Below, piece by piece: positions 61,999 to 64,000 of a stretch of 64,000 nucleotides of DNA. The position numbers and the translations under genes are program-made. The stretch is from NCBI RefSeq assembly GCF_020281205.1, contig NZ_JACXZC010000003.1, forward strand, positions 62,001-126,000. The letters are read 5' to 3'. The stretch's first letter is position 1. Every line of letters starts with the position of its first letter. The DNA is from Empedobacter stercoris (lineage in GTDB: Bacteria > Bacteroidota > Bacteroidia > Flavobacteriales > Weeksellaceae). The notes under the pieces are model-generated. The model saw only the letters and a list, made by a program, of their open reading frames with translations, was not told the DNA's origin and ran no database searches.

Positions 61999-62064
61999 AA
62001 TTTTTTCAAAAATACAAAACCCTAACAATCTTATAACTATCTTTATGCCCACAAAATTATATTT

Positions 62065-62787
62065 ATGTCGGACAAATTAGTTATTATCCCGACCTATAAC
62101 GAAAAAGAAAACATAGAAGCTATAATCCGCGCTGCTTTAGCGGCTGACGGAGCATTTGATGTATTAATTGTTGATGATAGTTCTCCTGATGGAACAAACG
62201 AAATTGTAAAACGTTTAATTCCTGAGTTTAATGGGCGTTTGTATTTAGAAATTCGAACAACAAAAGATGGTTTGGGGCGTGCTTATGTACATGGTTTTAA
62301 ATGGGCTTTAGCCAATAATTACGAATTTATTTTCGAAATGGATGCCGATTTTTCTCATAATCCAAATGATTTGCCACGTTTGTATCAAGCTTTGGCTGAT
62401 GGTGCTGATTTAGCAATTGGTTCTCGCTATTCTAATGGCGTTAATGTTGTTAATTGGCCTATGAACAGAGTTTTGTTATCTTATTTTGCTTCAAAATATG
62501 TTCGTGTTATTACGCGTTTACCTGTTCATGATGCAACAGCAGGATTCGTAGGTTATCGTGCAAATGTTTTAAAAACATTAGATTTAGATAAAATTAAATT
62601 TAAAGGTTATGGATTTCAGATTGAAATGAAATACAAAACATGGATCAAGAAATTTAAACTAAAAGAAGTTCCTATTATATTTACGGACAGAACGTTGGGA
62701 GAGTCAAAAATTAGTTCTGATATTATTGGGGAAGCTGTTTTTGGCGTAATTTCGTTGCGAATAAGACATATATTTGGACAATTATGA
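62065..62787 (+). CDS. Polyprenol monophosphomannose synthase-type glycosyltransferase
   Basis: 240 residues, GT2 family, no C-terminal membrane helices. LVIIPTYNEKENIEAIIRAA at the N-terminus, IVDDSSPDGT, EMDADFSHNP (DXD motif) and DATAGFVGYR. Moves mannose or a similar sugar to a polyprenyl phosphate at the inner membrane for later use in glycan or protein glycosylation. Overlaps the next gene by 4 bp (ATGA). Confidence 0.9.
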   Translation: MSDKLVIIPTYNEKENIEAIIRAALAADGAFDVLIVDDSSPDGTNEIVKRLIPEFNGRLYLEIRTTKDGLGRAYVHGFKWALANNYEFIFEMDADFSHNPNDLPRLYQALADGADLAIGSRYSNGVNVVNWPMNRVLLSYFASKYVRVITRLPVHDATAGFVGYRANVLKTLDLDKIKFKGYGFQIEMKYKTWIKKFKLKEVPIIFTDRTLGESKISSDIIGEAVFGVISLRIRHIFGQL

Positions 62788-63176
62788 AGTATTTGTATGT
62801 AGCAATTATTTTATTTTTAGGAGTATTTAGTTGTGCTCCCAAAAATTATGAAAAACCAAAAGATCTTATCGGAAAGTCTGATATGATAGATATTTTGACA
62901 GATTTATACATTAGCCAACAAGGTTTGCAAATGTATCCAATTCAAAATGAAGATCAAAGCCTTGTTTTAGCGAAAGACGCAGTAGACATTTTGAATGCTT
63001 ATGATGTTTCAATAAATACTTTCCAAGAAAGTTACAAGTATTATATGATGCAACCAGAAAAAATGAAAAAGATGTTGGATGAGGTTAAAAATAATCTTGA
63101 GGATAAATTATCCAAAGAAGAAAAAGAACGTCAAAACACTCAAAAAAATAATTTAGAAGAGTTCAAACCTCAATAA
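62784..63176 (+). CDS. DUF4296 lipoprotein
   Basis: 130 residues. Lipoprotein signal (LFLGVFSCAP, Cys17) then the DUF4296 region ILTDLYISQQGLQMYPIQ and SFQESYKYYMMQPEKM, ending in a Lys/Glu coiled-coil-like tail. Unknown function, Bacteroidota only. Translationally coupled to the mannosyltransferase through ATGA, a conserved pair. Confidence 0.85.
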   Translation: MKYLYVAIILFLGVFSCAPKNYEKPKDLIGKSDMIDILTDLYISQQGLQMYPIQNEDQSLVLAKDAVDILNAYDVSINTFQESYKYYMMQPEKMKKMLDEVKNNLEDKLSKEEKERQNTQKNNLEEFKPQ

Positions 63177-63213
63177 AAAAAAGCCTCAAGTTTAGATGAT
63201 TTGAGGCTTTTTT
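63175..63213. terminator. Terminator between DUF4296 and thioesterase genes
   Basis: AAAAAGCCTCAA / TTGAGGCTTTTT stem with an 11-nt loop; usable from both sides. Confidence 0.8.
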
Positions 63214-63219
63214 ATGTAA

Positions 63220-63741
63220 TTATTCTGTTATAAATAGTGATTTCAATTCAAGCGCATCCGCAGGTTGCATACGTCCTGCTAAAATTAAACTTAATTGTTT
63301 ACGACGCAAAGCTGCTTCGTAACGTTCAATTTCTTGTTCAGTTTCAGGAATTAATTCAGGTACTTTTACAGGTTTATTGTCGTTATCAACTGCGACAAAA
63401 GTGTAAATTCCACTATTTGTTTGGTTGTAAATACAGTTTTCGTAATCGTATACATAAACATCGACATACACTTCCATCGAAGAATTGAATGCTCGTGTAA
63501 CTTTAGATTCTAATTTTATTGTACTTCCCATAGGTATAGGAATATTGAATGCAACATGGTTCACACTTGCAGTTACAACTAAGAAACTTCCACCATGCAT
63601 TTTTGCAGAGATTGATGAAATTCGGTCCATAGAAGCTAACAATTCACCTCCGAACATATTTCCTAAATTGTTGGTTTCATTTGGTAAAACCAAATTTGTC
63701 ATTACAGCTAATGATTCTTTTGCTGTTTTTGCTTTCGCCAT
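63220..63741 (-). CDS. Acyl-CoA thioesterase (hotdog, BFIT/YciA-like)
   Basis: 173 residues from ATG 63741 (MAKAKTAKESLAVMTNLVLP); the TTG at 63771 would add 10 residues. Hotdog helix region NNLGNMFGGELLASMDRISS, HVAFNIPIPMGSTIKLESKV, and an extended C-terminal helix pair. Hydrolyses fatty acyl-CoA. The third hotdog thioesterase in this window, not closely alike to the others. Confidence 0.85.
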   Translation of the reverse strand: MAKAKTAKESLAVMTNLVLPNETNNLGNMFGGELLASMDRISSISAKMHGGSFLVVTASVNHVAFNIPIPMGSTIKLESKVTRAFNSSMEVYVDVYVYDYENCIYNQTNSGIYTFVAVDNDNKPVKVPELIPETEQEIERYEAALRRKQLSLILAGRMQPADALELKSLFITE

Positions 63742-63791
63742 AAACTTTTGTTTGTTGTTTGCAAATTTCAATAAAATAAACGAGTTTCTTT

Positions 63792-63844
63792 ATACCATCA
63801 ATAAAATAAGCTATCCTGTGGATAGCTTATTTTATTGATGGTAT
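63792..63844. repeat. Perfect 25-bp inverted repeat with a 3-nt loop
   Basis: Arms 63792-63816 and 63820-63844 are perfectly complementary around TGT; the core reads GCTATCC / GGATAGC flanked by AT-rich arms. It lies 13 bp after the stop of the rightmost gene and 50 bp before the thioesterase ATG. It may serve as a terminator but is far longer than needed. Confidence 0.85.
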
Positions 63845-63857
63845 TTTAAAAGGTAAA

Positions 63858-64000
63858 TTAATTTTCAGTTCTAACCCATGTTCCGGGCGACTTTTTATTT
63901 ACATCATTCATATATTTTTGTGCATCATCTATATTATTAAAGCTATTGTATGTAACATAGTAATAGCGACCTTTTACATAGTTGATTTCAGCATTTTTGT
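63858..64000 (-). CDS. C-terminal fragment, SPOR-like domain (runs off the right edge)
   Basis: The last about 47 codons of a minus-strand gene: NAEINYVKGRYYYVTYNSFN continuing NIDDAQKYMNDVNKKSPGTW and VRTEN. YYVTYNSF...AQKYM...TWVR resembles the end of a SPOR-type or similar envelope-repeat domain. Too short to name the protein. Confidence 0.6.
   Translation of the reverse strand, partial: KNAEINYVKGRYYYVTYNSFNNIDDAQKYMNDVNKKSPGTWVRTEN

Overview
The window is an ordinary, gene-dense stretch of an AT-rich chromosome from a member of the Flavobacteriales (Bacteroidota), most likely the Weeksellaceae (an Empedobacter-like organism; this is inference). The evidence is a GLPGLI-family protein, the gliding/type IX secretion lipoprotein GldD, families largely confined to Bacteroidota (DUF4252, DUF4271, DUF4296, DUF6909, DUF3109), absence of obvious Shine-Dalgarno sequences, and many perfect Bacteroidota-type promoters (TTTG, about 19 nt, TAnnTTTG).

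Layout. 1-6960: DUF2459 fragment, GLPGLI protein, RNase G, a 30-residue basic peptide, HU, mutY, ssb, gldD, rseP. 7025-7230: two identical tRNA-Asn. 7262-11700: meaB, a membrane-anchored AraC-type regulator, and the iron operon feoA-feoB-FeoB-associated Cys protein. 11845-14470: rplU-rpmA, a small membrane protein, thiL and a thioesterase. 14633-20637: two tandem universal stress proteins, an HI0933-type flavoprotein, and a FadL-type porin with a GDSL lipoprotein. 20703-26848: fbp, aspartokinase, an OlsF-like fused acyltransferase, an Ala-rich lipoprotein, argH. 27567-32784: two unrelated aconitases, acnB and acnA, side by side. 32923-37404: tRNA-Phe, an outer-membrane protein, lptC, ppiD. 37463-40812: an orphan protein, purE-purK, a membrane-anchored EEP hydrolase. 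41090-43410: a TPP riboswitch controlling a TonB-dependent receptor. 43444-48905: hydrolase with a damaged 5' end, two small secreted proteins, a cysteine-free endonuclease III, bcp, recA, an aspartyl protease. 49013-51421: a conserved protein of unknown function, an MBL phosphodiesterase, tRNA-Leu. 51422-52100: the only real scar in the window, with direct repeats, coding debris and a candidate small RNA. 52101-64000: thioesterase, Gfo/Idh oxidoreductase, DUF6909, DUF3109, dxs, DUF4252, rsmI, recJ, hemD, DUF4271, polyprenol-phosphate mannosyltransferase, DUF4296, another thioesterase, and a SPOR-like fragment.

Most genes are housekeeping: DNA repair (mutY, nth, recA, recJ, ssb), TCA cycle (acnA, acnB), purine, arginine, thiamine, isoprenoid and heme synthesis, and envelope maintenance (lptC, ppiD, rseP). 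I see no prophage, insertion sequence, CRISPR array or defence island. The most interesting signals are small: promoters that abut or overlap start codons (feoA, the GTG-start flavoprotein, rsmI), REP-like palindromes after terminators, a 53-nt near-continuous perfect hairpin near the right edge, long hairpins before acnB, the repeat/debris region after tRNA-Leu, a cysteine-free endonuclease III, and two large conserved proteins of unknown function (49013-50455 and 53484-55145).
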